Source: Acidobacteriota bacterium
GTDB lineage: Bacteria > Acidobacteriota > Vicinamibacteria > Vicinamibacterales > Vicinamibacteraceae
Assembly: GCA_023429845.1 (NCBI GenBank)
Contig: JAEZCY010000306.1
Coordinates: forward strand, 1-40,338
Direction: 5' to 3'
Length of the DNA: 40,338 bases
A program made the position numbers and the translations under genes. Positions 16,560-24,801 of the stretch are shown here, in pieces (within the stretch, counting starts at the first letter, position 1; each line of letters begins with the position of its first letter). Below the pieces are notes generated by a model. That model did no database searches and was not told the origin of the DNA. It worked only from the letters and a program-made list of their open reading frames with translations.

Positions 16560-18108
16560 CACCGCCGTTGCGGACCCGGCCTACGCTCCATTTCCCTTCA
16601 CCCCTCGGCGACGTACTCGCGCTCGCGCGCACGGACGCCTTGTAGCGCCGGAACGCATCGCGCGTGCTCTCCAGGCCCAGGAGCGAGCGCCATGTCGAAC
16701 CACGGAACGTGTGGGCGAACAGTGTCGGCGCGTTGCGGAGCACGAATCCCGGGCGCCGCCGCAACACGGCGGGAATGTGGCGCACCTTCATCCAGCGTTC
16801 CGCCTTCCACCTCAGGAACTCGATTTCGTCGGCGGTCAGGTGCGCGCTGCGCACCACCGCCGTCGTACCGTCGTACTCCTCGAGCCGCTCGTTCACCACG
16901 AGATTCCGCTGGCGAAACTCCGCGTTCATCGGAGTGCGCGGGTACGGCGTCGGGTGCTGAATGTACGGCCAGTCCACGTGCTGGCGCGCGAACGCGAGAT
17001 TGGCCTCGATCGACGCGGGCGTGTCGTCGGGATTGCCGACGATGAGGCCGCCCACCACGAACAGGCCGTGTCGATGTAGCAGGTCCACGGCGGCGAGCGA
17101 CGCGTTGCCGACGCGTCGCCCGCCACTCCGCTGCGCGTTCTTGGCGGTCGCCTTGAGGAACGCCAGGTCGTCCTCCAGCACGTTCTCGATGCCGAGGAAC
17201 ACGTACTCGAAGCCCGCACGCTTCATGAGCGGGGCGAGCCGCTCGCCATGGGCGGCAAACGCCGACGTCATGCCCTGGATGATGTAACGACACTCGTTCA
17301 GGCCGGCGGCGATGATCGCCTCGCACAGCACCGCGAAGCGCCGCACGTCCAGCGTGATGTTGTCGTCAACCAGGAAGATGACCCGGGCACCGTTGTCGCG
17401 GGCATCGGTGATGTCGGCGATGACGCGGGCGATCGCGCGCGTGTGGAAGTTCCGCCCGCGCATCTCGATGATCGAGCAGAAGCTGCAGTCGTACGTGCAG
17501 CCCCGCGACGTCTCGACGACGTCCACGGGATCGCCGAGGAAGGTGTAGCCCCGCAACACGCGGGCGCGGCGGTCGGGCAGCTGCAGCGTGTCGTCGAGTC
17601 GATGCGACGCCGGCCGGTCCGGATTCGTGACGACATCGCCGCTGGCCGTTCGCCAGGTCAGGCCGGCAATGACGCGCAGCGCCGCGTCGCCGCGCCCGAG
17701 CTCCAGCGCCCGCAGCAGTTCGCGGAACGTTGTTTCGCCCTCGCCGCGCACCACGGCGTCTACACCCTCCTGTCCCATCCACGCGTCGGTCGCAAGACTG
17801 GGATCGTAACCACCGGCGACGATGGTGGCGCGCGGACACCACTTGCGCAGGCGCCGCACGAGGCGCAGCGCCGTGCGTCGCTGGAACGTCATCGCCGAGA
17901 GCCCGATCACGTCTGGCGGCCGGTCGTGCACGAGCCGCTCCACGGTCTCGACCACCGCATGCGGCACGAGGACGAGATCGGCGATGGCGACGGTATGGTG
18001 CGCGTCGATGTTGCCGGCGAGCGACGCGAGTGCGCCGTTGGGCATGCACATGCCCACCGTCGGCGTGTGCTCGAACGCATCCGGCATGGAGAGGAGCAGC
18101 ACGTGCAT
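16264..18108 (-). CDS. B12-binding radical SAM protein; C-terminus doubtful
   Basis: The frame is 614 codons. Residues ~1-145 resemble a cobalamin-binding domain (PDVIGLSAMTFQRR...ATIVAGGYDPS...GVDAVVRGEGETTFREL). The radical SAM core has the 4Fe-4S motif C204-X3-C208-X2-C211 (TSRGCTYDCSFCSI), then RVIFLVDDNITLD and YVFLGIENV. Such proteins do methylations or rearrangements on lipids, hopanoids, tetrapyrroles or natural products; the substrate here is unknown. Beyond about residue 495 (RRYKASVRA) the sequence becomes Arg/Ser/Pro-rich and lies antisense to the kinase ATPase domain. The other two frames stop close by (TGA at 16598 and TAG near 16583), so the biological end may be near 16600. 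The ATG at 18108 has no clear ribosome site. Confidence 0.82.
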   Translation of the reverse strand: MHVLLLSMPDAFEHTPTVGMCMPNGALASLAGNIDAHHTVAIADLVLVPHAVVETVERLVHDRPPDVIGLSAMTFQRRTALRLVRRLRKWCPRATIVAGGYDPSLATDAWMGQEGVDAVVRGEGETTFRELLRALELGRGDAALRVIAGLTWRTASGDVVTNPDRPASHRLDDTLQLPDRRARVLRGYTFLGDPVDVVETSRGCTYDCSFCSIIEMRGRNFHTRAIARVIADITDARDNGARVIFLVDDNITLDVRRFAVLCEAIIAAGLNECRYIIQGMTSAFAAHGERLAPLMKRAGFEYVFLGIENVLEDDLAFLKATAKNAQRSGGRRVGNASLAAVDLLHRHGLFVVGGLIVGNPDDTPASIEANLAFARQHVDWPYIQHPTPYPRTPMNAEFRQRNLVVNERLEEYDGTTAVVRSAHLTADEIEFLRWKAERWMKVRHIPAVLRRRPGFVLRNAPTLFAHTFRGSTWRSLLGLESTRDAFRRYKASVRASASTSPRGEGKWSVGRVRNGGVSARGRGATRRSPCRLRHAARGGVVRRAHRRSRSRATAPTPRRPSLTSGTAAAPCASCPRPCRRRDRRHAATRRQGAVRLARGCPRSGCPTPRRSSTG

Positions 18109-18185
18109 GGGCGCCCTCGCTGTCGTGGGTAACGGGGCTACAGCCTACACCCTGCGGAACCTCCACTGCACCCGCAAGGGACACC

Positions 18186-18201
18186 ACGGCCGGGCGGCCG
18201 T
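18186..18201 (-). terminator. Short GC hairpin after rmuC (possible terminator)
   Basis: A perfect 7-base inverted repeat ACGGCCG-GG-CGGCCGT lies nine bases past the rmuC stop. No U-run follows on the minus strand, so intrinsic termination is uncertain. Confidence 0.25.
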
Positions 18202-18209
18202 TCCCGGTC

Positions 18210-19589
18210 CTACTCCAGGTCCACTTCGAGGAGCGCCGGCTGTCGAACCTGCACGTCCACGGGAGCCGGGTCGGTGCGTGGCTTGCGGCTCGACACGCCG
18301 AGCTCGTCGAAGCGCCGCACCGCAGGCAGGACGCGGGTCTCGAGTGACGCCACCGTCTCGTTGTAGGCGCGCACCGCACGACCGAGCTGATGCCCGGTGC
18401 TGGCGAGCCTGCTCACCATCGTCGCGAGACGGTCGTGCAGGTCGCGACCGAGGTCGCTGATCCGCTGCGCGTTCTCGGCAAGCTTCTCCTGCCGCCAGCC
18501 GTAGGCAACGGCTCGCAGCAGCGCGATGAGCGTTGACGGCGTGGCAATCACCACCTGCTTCTCGAGCGCCTGCTCGATGAGCAGCGGGTCGACCTCGGCG
18601 GCCGCGGCGAGGAACGTGTCGCCGGGTATGAAGAGCACGACGAACTCGGCACTGTCGCGGAGCTGGCCGGCGTAGCCCCGCTCGGCGAGCTTGTTCACGT
18701 GCGTGCGCACCTGCGTGGCGTGCCGCTGCACGTGCAGGCGACGCTCGTCCTCGGTCGTTGCCGCAAGCGCATCGAGATACGCCGTGAGTGCGACCTTCGC
18801 GTCGATGATGATCGTGCGTCCGGCGGGCAGCCGCACGATGACGTCGGGGCGCAGTCGCCCTTCGTCGCCCTCGTGCGTGCTCTGCTCGAAGAAGTCGCAG
18901 TGCGGGCTCATGCCGGCCAGTTCGGCCACGCGGCGCAGTGCGACCTCGCCCCAGCGCCCGCGCACGTGGGGCGTGCGCAGCGCGGTGACGAGTCGGGCGG
19001 TCTCCTGCTGCAGCGTGCCGGTCGCCGCGACCACGTCCTTGAGCTGCTGACCCACCTCGCCGAAGCCGCGCTGGCTGGATTCGGCGAACGCCTGGGTCTG
19101 CCGCTGGTACTCGACGAGTTTCTCGGAAAGCGGCGCCACGACGGCGTTGATCGCGTCGGCGCGCGCCCGCAACTCTCCGGATGCCTGCTCCTGGATGGTG
19201 CGGAACCGCTCTTCGGCAAGGGTGAGGAAGCGCGCGGTGCTCGTATCGAGGGCCTCGGCTGCCAGCGTCTTGAACGCATCCTGCAGCTGCTTGTGTGCGG
19301 CAGCCAGCTCGCGCAGGTGTTCGCGGCTCCGCACCTCGATCTCCTCGGCGCGAGTCTCTGCAACCGCCCTGCCCCGCTGTGCGACCGACAGTTCGCGCTG
19401 CAGGTCATCGAGCCGCTCCTGCGTCGCGGCCAGGGCTTCAGCAGACGCCTCTGCGCGGGCGTTGGCGCCTGCGGCCTCGGCATGCAGCGCGCGGGCCTCC
19501 GCTGAGGACACATGCGACGTCCGCAGCGCGAGCCACGTGACGAAGGCGCCGCCCAGCGCCGCCAGCAGCGGAAGGAGGATGTCACCCAC
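18210..19589 (-). CDS. rmuC: RmuC-family DNA recombination protein
   Basis: A 459-residue protein. An N-terminal hydrophobic segment (residues ~3-20) is followed by a long coiled coil (~25-200, rich in Ala/Glu/Arg heptads). The RmuC nuclease-like core comes next: VRGRWGEVALRRVAELAGM, LRPDVIVRLPAGRTIIIDAKVAL (D and DAK are the expected PD-(D/E)XK-like residues), FVVLFIPGDTFLAAA and VVIATPSTLIALLRAVAYGWRQE. E. coli RmuC limits rearrangement at inverted repeats; precise activity is unsettled. It lies 30 bases downstream of the SIMPL gene and may share its transcript. Confidence 0.93.
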   Translation of the reverse strand: MGDILLPLLAALGGAFVTWLALRTSHVSSAEARALHAEAAGANARAEASAEALAATQERLDDLQRELSVAQRGRAVAETRAEEIEVRSREHLRELAAAHKQLQDAFKTLAAEALDTSTARFLTLAEERFRTIQEQASGELRARADAINAVVAPLSEKLVEYQRQTQAFAESSQRGFGEVGQQLKDVVAATGTLQQETARLVTALRTPHVRGRWGEVALRRVAELAGMSPHCDFFEQSTHEGDEGRLRPDVIVRLPAGRTIIIDAKVALTAYLDALAATTEDERRLHVQRHATQVRTHVNKLAERGYAGQLRDSAEFVVLFIPGDTFLAAAAEVDPLLIEQALEKQVVIATPSTLIALLRAVAYGWRQEKLAENAQRISDLGRDLHDRLATMVSRLASTGHQLGRAVRAYNETVASLETRVLPAVRRFDELGVSSRKPRTDPAPVDVQVRQPALLEVDLE

Positions 19590-19619
19590 GTGTGAGTGGA
19601 ACGGGGGTCTGCCGGCGCG

Positions 19620-20342
19620 TCAACGCAGCGACGCGTGCAGGGTGACGGTCACGCGCACTTCCACCTCGCCTGCCGTGACCGGCGTCTGCGGCACGTCGGC
19701 GGCTTCCGATGCCATGGCCCGCATCATCGGCATGGGCCGGGGCGGCGGCATCACGTCGCCGCCGGCTTCGTCGAGACGAACAACCTTGTCCACGGTGCGC
19801 CCGACGCCTTCAGCCATGGCACGCGCCCTTGCGAGTGCCGCTGCCGAGGCGAGCTTCAGCGCCTCCTGTTCGACGGCGGCCATGTCCTTGAGCGTGAACC
19901 GTACGCCCGTCACGCGCGTGGCGCCGGCGGCGATCGCCGTGTCCACGACGTCACCGACGCGCGCCACGTCGTCCAGACGGACCTCGATCACGTTCGAAGC
20001 CAGGTACCCTCGCAGCGTCTGCTTGCCGTCGGCCCAGTCGAATTCGGGCTGCATGTCCACCGACAGGGTGCGGATGGCGTCGGCTGGCAGGCCCATCGAC
20101 GCGAGGCGCTCGCGGATGGCGGTCGCCACCCTGGCGTTCTGGCGCTGCGCCTCCTGAGGCTGTCGCGACCTGGCCTCGGCGGCAACCGTGACAAACGCCC
20201 GATCCGGCGCGCGCTTGATGAGGCCTTCACCGGTCGCGATGACGAGATCGTGGGCAGGCACGTGGGTCATGGTCGCCTGGGCAAACGCGGGAAGTGACGG
20301 CGCGGCCGTCAGCAGGAGAACGGCAAGCAGCGACTGACGCAA
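19620..20342 (-). CDS. Secreted SIMPL-domain (DUF541) protein
   Basis: A 240-residue exported protein. I place the start at TTG 20342 because a good GGAGG lies seven bases upstream (20350-20354) and a typical signal peptide follows directly (RQSLLAVLLLTAAPSLPAFA|QA). The mature part is the SIMPL/DUF541 fold: VIATGEGLIKRAPDRAFVTVAAEAR, TLSVDMQPEFDWADGKQTLRGYLASNVIEVRLDD and the Ala-rich helix EALKLASAAALARARAMAEGVG. Family members are periplasmic or surface proteins of poorly known role (oxidative-stress and OMV links have been reported). There is no ATG near the signal peptide. Confidence 0.85.
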   Translation of the reverse strand: MRQSLLAVLLLTAAPSLPAFAQATMTHVPAHDLVIATGEGLIKRAPDRAFVTVAAEARSRQPQEAQRQNARVATAIRERLASMGLPADAIRTLSVDMQPEFDWADGKQTLRGYLASNVIEVRLDDVARVGDVVDTAIAAGATRVTGVRFTLKDMAAVEQEALKLASAAALARARAMAEGVGRTVDKVVRLDEAGGDVMPPPRPMPMMRAMASEAADVPQTPVTAGEVEVRVTVTLHASLR

Positions 20343-20466
20343 GGGGATACCTCCAGTTCGTTCCCGCGGGGCGTCCCGAAGACCGGCGTCCCATGGAACC
20401 TCCCGGCACGATGCGCCGGTCCTACCAAGACGACACGAGGCGATGCTCGGCCGGACGCGCGTGGCG

Positions 20467-20901
20467 TCAGCGCTCGACGAACGGTTCGAGCACGTCCAGC
20501 AGCACGGCCAGCACCCGTTGGGCGTCGAGCGCGGCGATGGCGTCGCCGCCCTCCGCGAGCGTCCGCTCGGTTTCGACCTGCCTGCGTCCCCTCGTGAACG
20601 AACTGCGTGCGACAACCGTGGGCTGGGGCAGGCCGAGTTCCAGCACGATGTCGATGACGTTCTCGCTCGAACGGTCTGACACCATCCGCACCATCGACGC
20701 GGGAGTCTGGACGGCGAATGTGAAGCCTTCGGCCTTCAACGCCTGTGCGAGCTGGCGCACCGTCGGCGCAATCTCGCGCTCCAATGCCGCCTCGAAAGCC
20801 GTGCGCGCCGCGTCGCTCGCGCTGCGCCGCTGAGCCTGCGCCTTCTTCAGCTCCGCGAGTCGATGAGTCAGTTGCCTGCGGACCTCTGCCGTTTCGAGCA
20901 T
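20467..20901 (-). CDS. Hypothetical protein, helical N-terminus
   Basis: A 144-residue cytoplasmic protein with no signal peptide and no cysteine. Residues ~1-58 are strongly helical and charged (TAEVRRQLTHRLAELKKAQAQRR...), and the rest looks like a small alpha/beta domain (FTFAVQTPASMVRMVSDRSSENVIDIVLELG). I do not recognise the family. The ATG at 20901 was chosen because the N-terminal helix begins there and a -10-like TACTCT lies eight bases upstream. It sits between menG-like and SIMPL genes on the same strand. Confidence 0.65.
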   Translation of the reverse strand: MLETAEVRRQLTHRLAELKKAQAQRRSASDAARTAFEAALEREIAPTVRQLAQALKAEGFTFAVQTPASMVRMVSDRSSENVIDIVLELGLPQPTVVARSSFTRGRRQVETERTLAEGGDAIAALDAQRVLAVLLDVLEPFVER

Positions 20902-20909
20902 AGTCCACA

Positions 20910-20915
20910 AGAGTA
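20910..20915 (-). promoter_or_regulatory. Possible leaderless -10 element
   Basis: TACTCT (TANNNT) on the minus strand, eight bases before the ATG of the hypothetical gene at 20901, with no Shine-Dalgarno between. Confidence 0.35.
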
Positions 20916-20933
20916 GCAGCCCCGGTGGGGCGG

Positions 20934-21698
20934 TCAGCGACGCACGTGGCCGACGTTGATGGCCATCAGCCCGCCGAGCAGCGGCCACCACGAGACCTGC
21001 GTGAAGCCGGCGCGGCGCATCTCCTCGGCCACGCCTGCCGCGCCCGGGTAGCGCTCGAGGCTTTCGGGAATGTATCGGTACGTGTCGGGATCGCGGTGCA
21101 GCCACTGGCCCACGACGCCACCCACCGCTCGCAGGTACGTGAGATAGGCGCTGCGCACCACAGGGTGAGCGGGAAGCGTGAAGTCGAGGGAGAGGCAGCG
21201 GCCGCCCGGCGCGAGCACCCGCCGGATCTCCTGGAGCGCGCGCGGCAGATCCGGCACGTTCCGAAGGCCATAGCCCGCCGTGCACACGTCGAACGACGCG
21301 TCCGGCACCGGAAGGTCGAGCATGTCGCCGCATACCCAGGCGGTCTGGCGAGCAGCAGGCTTGGTGGCGGCCAGGCAGAGCATGCGGTGCGTGAGGTCGA
21401 GGCCACAGACACGCGCCCCGGCATCGCGCAGGCGCACCGCGATGTCGCCCGTCCCGCAGGCCAGGTCGAGCGCTCGCTCGCCGGGCCGCACCGCCGCCAT
21501 GCCGACGAGGGTGTCCTTCCAGCGAGCGTCCCTGCCGAACGACAGCCATACCGTGATGTCGTCGTACCGCGGGGCGATCTCGTGGAAGAGGTTGCGCACG
21601 TAGGCGGCCTTGCCGGCCGGAGTCGAGAGCGCCTCGCGCAGCGGACCGGGCGCCACCCGCCGCACGACCGCGCCCTCGTGATCGGTTCCGCTGGTCAT
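20934..21698 (-). CDS. menG: UbiE/MenG-type methyltransferase (demethylmenaquinone)
   Basis: A 254-residue class I SAM methyltransferase. The N-terminal signature VRNLFHEIAPRYDDITVWLSFGRDARWK is that of the UbiE/COQ5 family, and motif I is ALDLACGTGDIAV (~76-88). GYGLRNVPDLPRALQEIRRVLAPGG is the second family signature. It should methylate demethylmenaquinone in the last step of menaquinone synthesis; other quinone substrates are possible. The start ATG at 21698 is supported by AGGAG about eight bases upstream; a longer reading would add an unlikely N-terminus. It diverges from the DtxR-type gene, with 52 bases between the two starts. Confidence 0.88.
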   Translation of the reverse strand: MTSGTDHEGAVVRRVAPGPLREALSTPAGKAAYVRNLFHEIAPRYDDITVWLSFGRDARWKDTLVGMAAVRPGERALDLACGTGDIAVRLRDAGARVCGLDLTHRMLCLAATKPAARQTAWVCGDMLDLPVPDASFDVCTAGYGLRNVPDLPRALQEIRRVLAPGGRCLSLDFTLPAHPVVRSAYLTYLRAVGGVVGQWLHRDPDTYRYIPESLERYPGAAGVAEEMRRAGFTQVSWWPLLGGLMAINVGHVRR

Positions 21699-21750
21699 CG
21701 TCTCGACTCCTGCCGGTGCTCCGTGCGCGCTACCATAGCAGTCCACCCGC

Positions 21751-22452
21751 ATGCTGCCATCGAGCACCGTCGAGAACTACCTGAAGGCGATCTACTCGGC
21801 CCAGCGCACGCTCGGCGAGTCGGCACTCGTTCCCATGGGCCAACTCGCCTCGGCACTGGCAGTGGTGCCCGGCACGGCGACGACGATGGTCAAGGCGCTC
21901 GCCGAGTCGGGACTCGTGCGCTACGAGCCGTATGCGGGCGTGCGGCTCACGCCAGCGGGCGACAAGCTGGCGGCGCTCGTGCTGCGTCGCCATCGGCTCA
22001 TCGAGTTGTTCCTCGTGCAGGTGATGGGCATGAGCTGGGCCGAGGTGCACGACGAAGCCGAGCACCTCGAGCACGCGGTGTCGGAACGGCTCATCGGCCG
22101 GATGGACGAGATGCTCGGGTATCCGTCGGTGGACCCGCACGGCGACCCCATTCCGAACGCCGACGGCGGCGTACACGAGCATGCCTACCACACGCTGCTC
22201 GACTGCCCGGTCGGACAACCCGTCCGCGTGGCGCGCGTCGCCGACCAGGATGCGGACTTCCTGCGGTTCATCGAGCAGAGTGCGCTGATGCCGGGTCAGG
22301 CCATCACGGTGATCGAACGCGACCCGGCGGCCGACAGCGTGGCCGTGCAGGGTCCGGACACGCGCCGCGTGGTGCTCGGCGCGCGGGCAGCCTCGAAGGT
22401 GCTCGTCGATGCCGCTGCGGTCAGCGCCGACTCGTCGGCGCCAGGCGCGTGA
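21751..22452 (+). CDS. DtxR/MntR-family metal-dependent regulator
   Basis: A 233-residue repressor. An N-terminal winged helix (STVENYLKAIYSAQ...PGTATTMVKALAESGLVRYEPYAGVRLTPAG), a metal-binding dimerisation domain (RRHRLIELFLVQVMGMSWAEVHDEAEHLEHAVSERLIGRMDEMLGYPSVDPHGDPIP) with the His/Glu ligands expected for the family, then a FeoA/SH3-like C-terminal domain from ~145. The third domain argues for the iron-type (IdeR/DtxR) branch more than the short MntR branch. Targets are unknown; the closely divergent menG-like gene could be one (inference). Its last 32 bases overlap the phosphatase gene tail to tail. Confidence 0.9.
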   Translation: MLPSSTVENYLKAIYSAQRTLGESALVPMGQLASALAVVPGTATTMVKALAESGLVRYEPYAGVRLTPAGDKLAALVLRRHRLIELFLVQVMGMSWAEVHDEAEHLEHAVSERLIGRMDEMLGYPSVDPHGDPIPNADGGVHEHAYHTLLDCPVGQPVRVARVADQDADFLRFIEQSALMPGQAITVIERDPAADSVAVQGPDTRRVVLGARAASKVLVDAAAVSADSSAPGA

Positions 22453-23086
22453 GTTCGTCGAAGGCCGCGATCGTCACGCGTGCCGCCTCGCGATGCGGCT
22501 GGTCCACCGCGTCGTACCCGAACCCGTAAGACACAAGACACGCATCCACGCCGCCGGCACGAGCCGTCGCGACGTCTACCCACGAATCGCCGACCAGCAG
22601 CGTCGCCGCCGCTGGCACGCCGCTCCTGGCGAGGAGCGTCGTCAGGGCGCCGGGCGATGGCTTGCGCCCGTGCGGCGTGTCGCCACCGATCGCGGCATGG
22701 ACGTGCGGCGCGATGCCGAGCGCGTCCAGCACCCGGTCGGTGGCACGCTGAGGCTTGTTGGTCAGCACCGACACGTGGGCCACGGCGTGCAAGTGTGCGA
22801 GAGTGTCGAGCACGCCGGGGTACGGCATCGTCGTTGCCGCCAGGCGAGCATCGTAGGCGTCGAGAAACTGCGGCAGTGCGTCGTCCGGGTCCACGGCAAC
22901 GCCGGCGCGCTGCAGGGCACGCTCGACGAGCACGCGGGCGCCCTCCCCGACCATCGCCACGACGTCGGCGACGGGGAGCGGCGGCGCACCATGGGCGGCC
23001 AGCATCGCGTTGGCGGCGTCGGCCAGATCCTGGCGGGAGTCGATCAGGGTGCCATCGAGGTCGAATACGAAGTGCCGGTAGATCAC
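22421..23086 (-). CDS. gph: HAD hydrolase, phosphoglycolate phosphatase-like
   Basis: A 221-residue HAD-superfamily phosphatase. Motif I is FDLDGTLIDSRQDL with nucleophile D9 and acid D11. Motif II is VSVLTNKP, the conserved lysine lies in GRKPSPGAL, and motif III is LLVGDSWVDVATARAGGV. The helical cap between ~15 and 90 and the GEGARVLVERAL segment are typical of Gph, which removes 2-phosphoglycolate formed in DNA repair and oxygenase side reactions. Other small phosphates remain possible substrates. The start overlaps, head to head, the preferred start of the QueC-like gene. Confidence 0.85.
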   Translation of the reverse strand: MIYRHFVFDLDGTLIDSRQDLADAANAMLAAHGAPPLPVADVVAMVGEGARVLVERALQRAGVAVDPDDALPQFLDAYDARLAATTMPYPGVLDTLAHLHAVAHVSVLTNKPQRATDRVLDALGIAPHVHAAIGGDTPHGRKPSPGALTTLLARSGVPAAATLLVGDSWVDVATARAGGVDACLVSYGFGYDAVDQPHREAARVTIAAFDELTRLAPTSRR

Positions 23087-23767
23087 TCTTCCACCTTACA
23101 CGGCGACCGCGTCGCCGTGCTGTGCTCCGGCGGTCTCGACAGCGTCGTCCTCGCGGCGGACCTCGCCACGACGACCTGCGTGCAGCCCCTCTACGTGGCG
23201 TCCGGCCTCGCCTGGGAGCCCGAGGAGCGGGCAACGCTCGTGCGGGCGCTGCAGGCCTTTCCCCCCGGCGCCCGCACCTTGCCGCTGCACGTCATCGAGG
23301 CGTCGGTGCGCGACGTGTATCCGCCCACGCACTGGTCGCTCACCGGCACGCCGCCCGCCTACGACACGCCCGACGAGGACGTCTATCTCGTGGGCCGCAA
23401 CGTCGTGCTGCTCGGCAAGGCCGCGGTGTATTGCGCGACGCGCGGCATCCACAGGCTTTGCCTCGGACCGCTCGCCGACAATCCGTTTCCGGACGCGACA
23501 CCCGAGTTCTTCGAGGCGATGTCCCGCGCGCTGTCGCTCGGCCTCGCGCACACGATCGAGATCGGGACGCCGTATCGCACGTGGCACAAGCCCGAGGTCA
23601 TCCGCCGGGGTCGGCAGATCGGCGCGCCCATGGAGCTGACCATGTCGTGCATGCAGCCGGTGGACGGCGCCCACTGCGGCGCCTGCAGCAAGTGTCGTGA
23701 ACGCCACGACGCGTTCATCGACGCAATCGGAGAGGACCCGACCACGTACAGGGAAGAGCGACGCTAG
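23072..23767 (+). CDS. QueC-like PP-loop protein (7-cyano-7-deazaguanine synthase family)
   Basis: About 231 residues. The ATP PP-loop is VAVLCSGGLDSVVLA, and YRTWHKPEVIRRGRQIGAPMELTMSC and the zinc site C-X9-CGACSKC match QueC, which converts carboxy-deazaguanine to preQ0. However, the core segment where QueC has VNxxDYSGYPDCRPEF reads LGPLADNPFPDATPEFF, so substrate binding may differ. There is no ATG; GTG 23072 is the best in-frame start, and GTG 23117 would begin only three residues before SGGLDS. No queD, queE or queF lies nearby. Either a divergent QueC or a paralogue with a new acid substrate. Confidence 0.72.
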   Translation: MPVDHSSTLHGDRVAVLCSGGLDSVVLAADLATTTCVQPLYVASGLAWEPEERATLVRALQAFPPGARTLPLHVIEASVRDVYPPTHWSLTGTPPAYDTPDEDVYLVGRNVVLLGKAAVYCATRGIHRLCLGPLADNPFPDATPEFFEAMSRALSLGLAHTIEIGTPYRTWHKPEVIRRGRQIGAPMELTMSCMQPVDGAHCGACSKCRERHDAFIDAIGEDPTTYREERR

Positions 23768-23775
23768 CAGCTCCT

Positions 23776-24744
23776 CTACAAGGCCGGTGGCGCGGGCGGT
23801 GGCGGCGGTGCGGGCGGTGCAGGGGGGGCGGGCGGCTGCGGGACGTGCGCGCGCTTGAGGGTGATCGAGCCATCGCCGGTGCGGATGCGCAAGGCATGCG
23901 TGCCGGCGCCGAGAACGGCCTGCAGGCTGCGCGCCTCGCCGTCGCGTTCGATTGGCAGCTCGGGCAGGCCGTTCAGCGAGATGCGGCCGTCGTTGGTGCG
24001 GGCATCGAGACGGGCGTCCAGCTGCTCGGGCAGTGTGAGCATCACGCCGCCGTCGCCGGTCTCGATGTCCCAGGCCTCGGAGAGCTCACTGCCGACCGAA
24101 GCGCGCACGGTCACCGAGCCGTCCCCGCTGCTTGCCTTGAGCCCGCCTCGCAGGCGGCCGCTCACCAGGACGCTGCCGTCGCGAGTGCTCACGAGGCAGC
24201 GGCCATCCACGTCTTCCACCTGGATGCTCCCGTCGCCAGTGTCGGCCACGACGTCCCCGGTGACCTGGCGCATCACGATGCGGCCATCGCCGGTGTGCGC
24301 GTCGATGCGCCCGCGCACCCGCTCCACATGGATCGAGCCGTCACCACTTCTCAGCCGGATCGTGCTGTCGGCCGGCACGGACGCGACGAGTCGAGCCGAG
24401 CGACTCATGCCGCCGGTGGAGAGGTCCCATCCACCGCCCTCGCTCGCCACCGCCTTCACGGTGACCTGAGACCCGCTCTGCTCCATCTGCACGTCTATGC
24501 TCTCCAGCAGCGCCTTCGACGACGCGCGTGTCTCGACCCGCACGAGAACGTCGCCTTCGTCCCAGGCCCGCACCTCGATGGCGCCATCGAACGTGTCGAG
24601 GTCCACGATCGGGGCGCCCTCGACGCTGAACCGTTGTTCCTTGCGGGACGAGAACCCGCCTGAATCGACGTGTACCACGCAGGCGGCCAGGAGCGGGACG
24701 ATGCCGAGACAAGCGGCGAGAGGGAGGACGCGCGCGACGGGCAT
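23776..24744 (-). CDS. DUF4097-type beta-helical lipoprotein
   Basis: A 322-residue lipoprotein. The signal ends in a lipobox, PLLAAC (C22). The mature chain is a repeated beta-strand pattern with a turn motif every ~20 residues: RSGDGSI, HTGDGRI, DTGDGSI, STRDGSV, SSGDGSV, ETGDGGV, RTNDGRI and RTGDGSI, as in the DUF4097 adhesin-like beta-helix fold. The C-terminus is a Pro/Ala tail (AHVPQPPAPPAP...PPAL). The function of the family is unknown. It lies 57 bases downstream of nagA on the same strand but has its own -10-like element at 24753. Confidence 0.82.
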   Translation of the reverse strand: MPVARVLPLAACLGIVPLLAACVVHVDSGGFSSRKEQRFSVEGAPIVDLDTFDGAIEVRAWDEGDVLVRVETRASSKALLESIDVQMEQSGSQVTVKAVASEGGGWDLSTGGMSRSARLVASVPADSTIRLRSGDGSIHVERVRGRIDAHTGDGRIVMRQVTGDVVADTGDGSIQVEDVDGRCLVSTRDGSVLVSGRLRGGLKASSGDGSVTVRASVGSELSEAWDIETGDGGVMLTLPEQLDARLDARTNDGRISLNGLPELPIERDGEARSLQAVLGAGTHALRIRTGDGSITLKRAHVPQPPAPPAPPAPPPPPAPPAL

Positions 24745-24752
24745 GGCTGAGA

Positions 24753-24758
24753 ACAGTA
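24753..24758 (-). promoter_or_regulatory. Possible leaderless -10 element of the DUF4097 gene
   Basis: TACTGT (TANNNT) on the minus strand ends eight bases before the ATG at 24744; no Shine-Dalgarno lies between. Confidence 0.35.
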
Positions 24759-24801
24759 GACGAACCGGCTCGGGGACGGGTTCAGGCGACCGGGCGGGGC
24801 A

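Noticed and set aside
22409..23071. Long N-terminal extension of the QueC-like protein back to 22409
   Set aside because: This part is antisense to the phosphatase gene, which has complete HAD motifs; QueC proteins begin just before the PP-loop.
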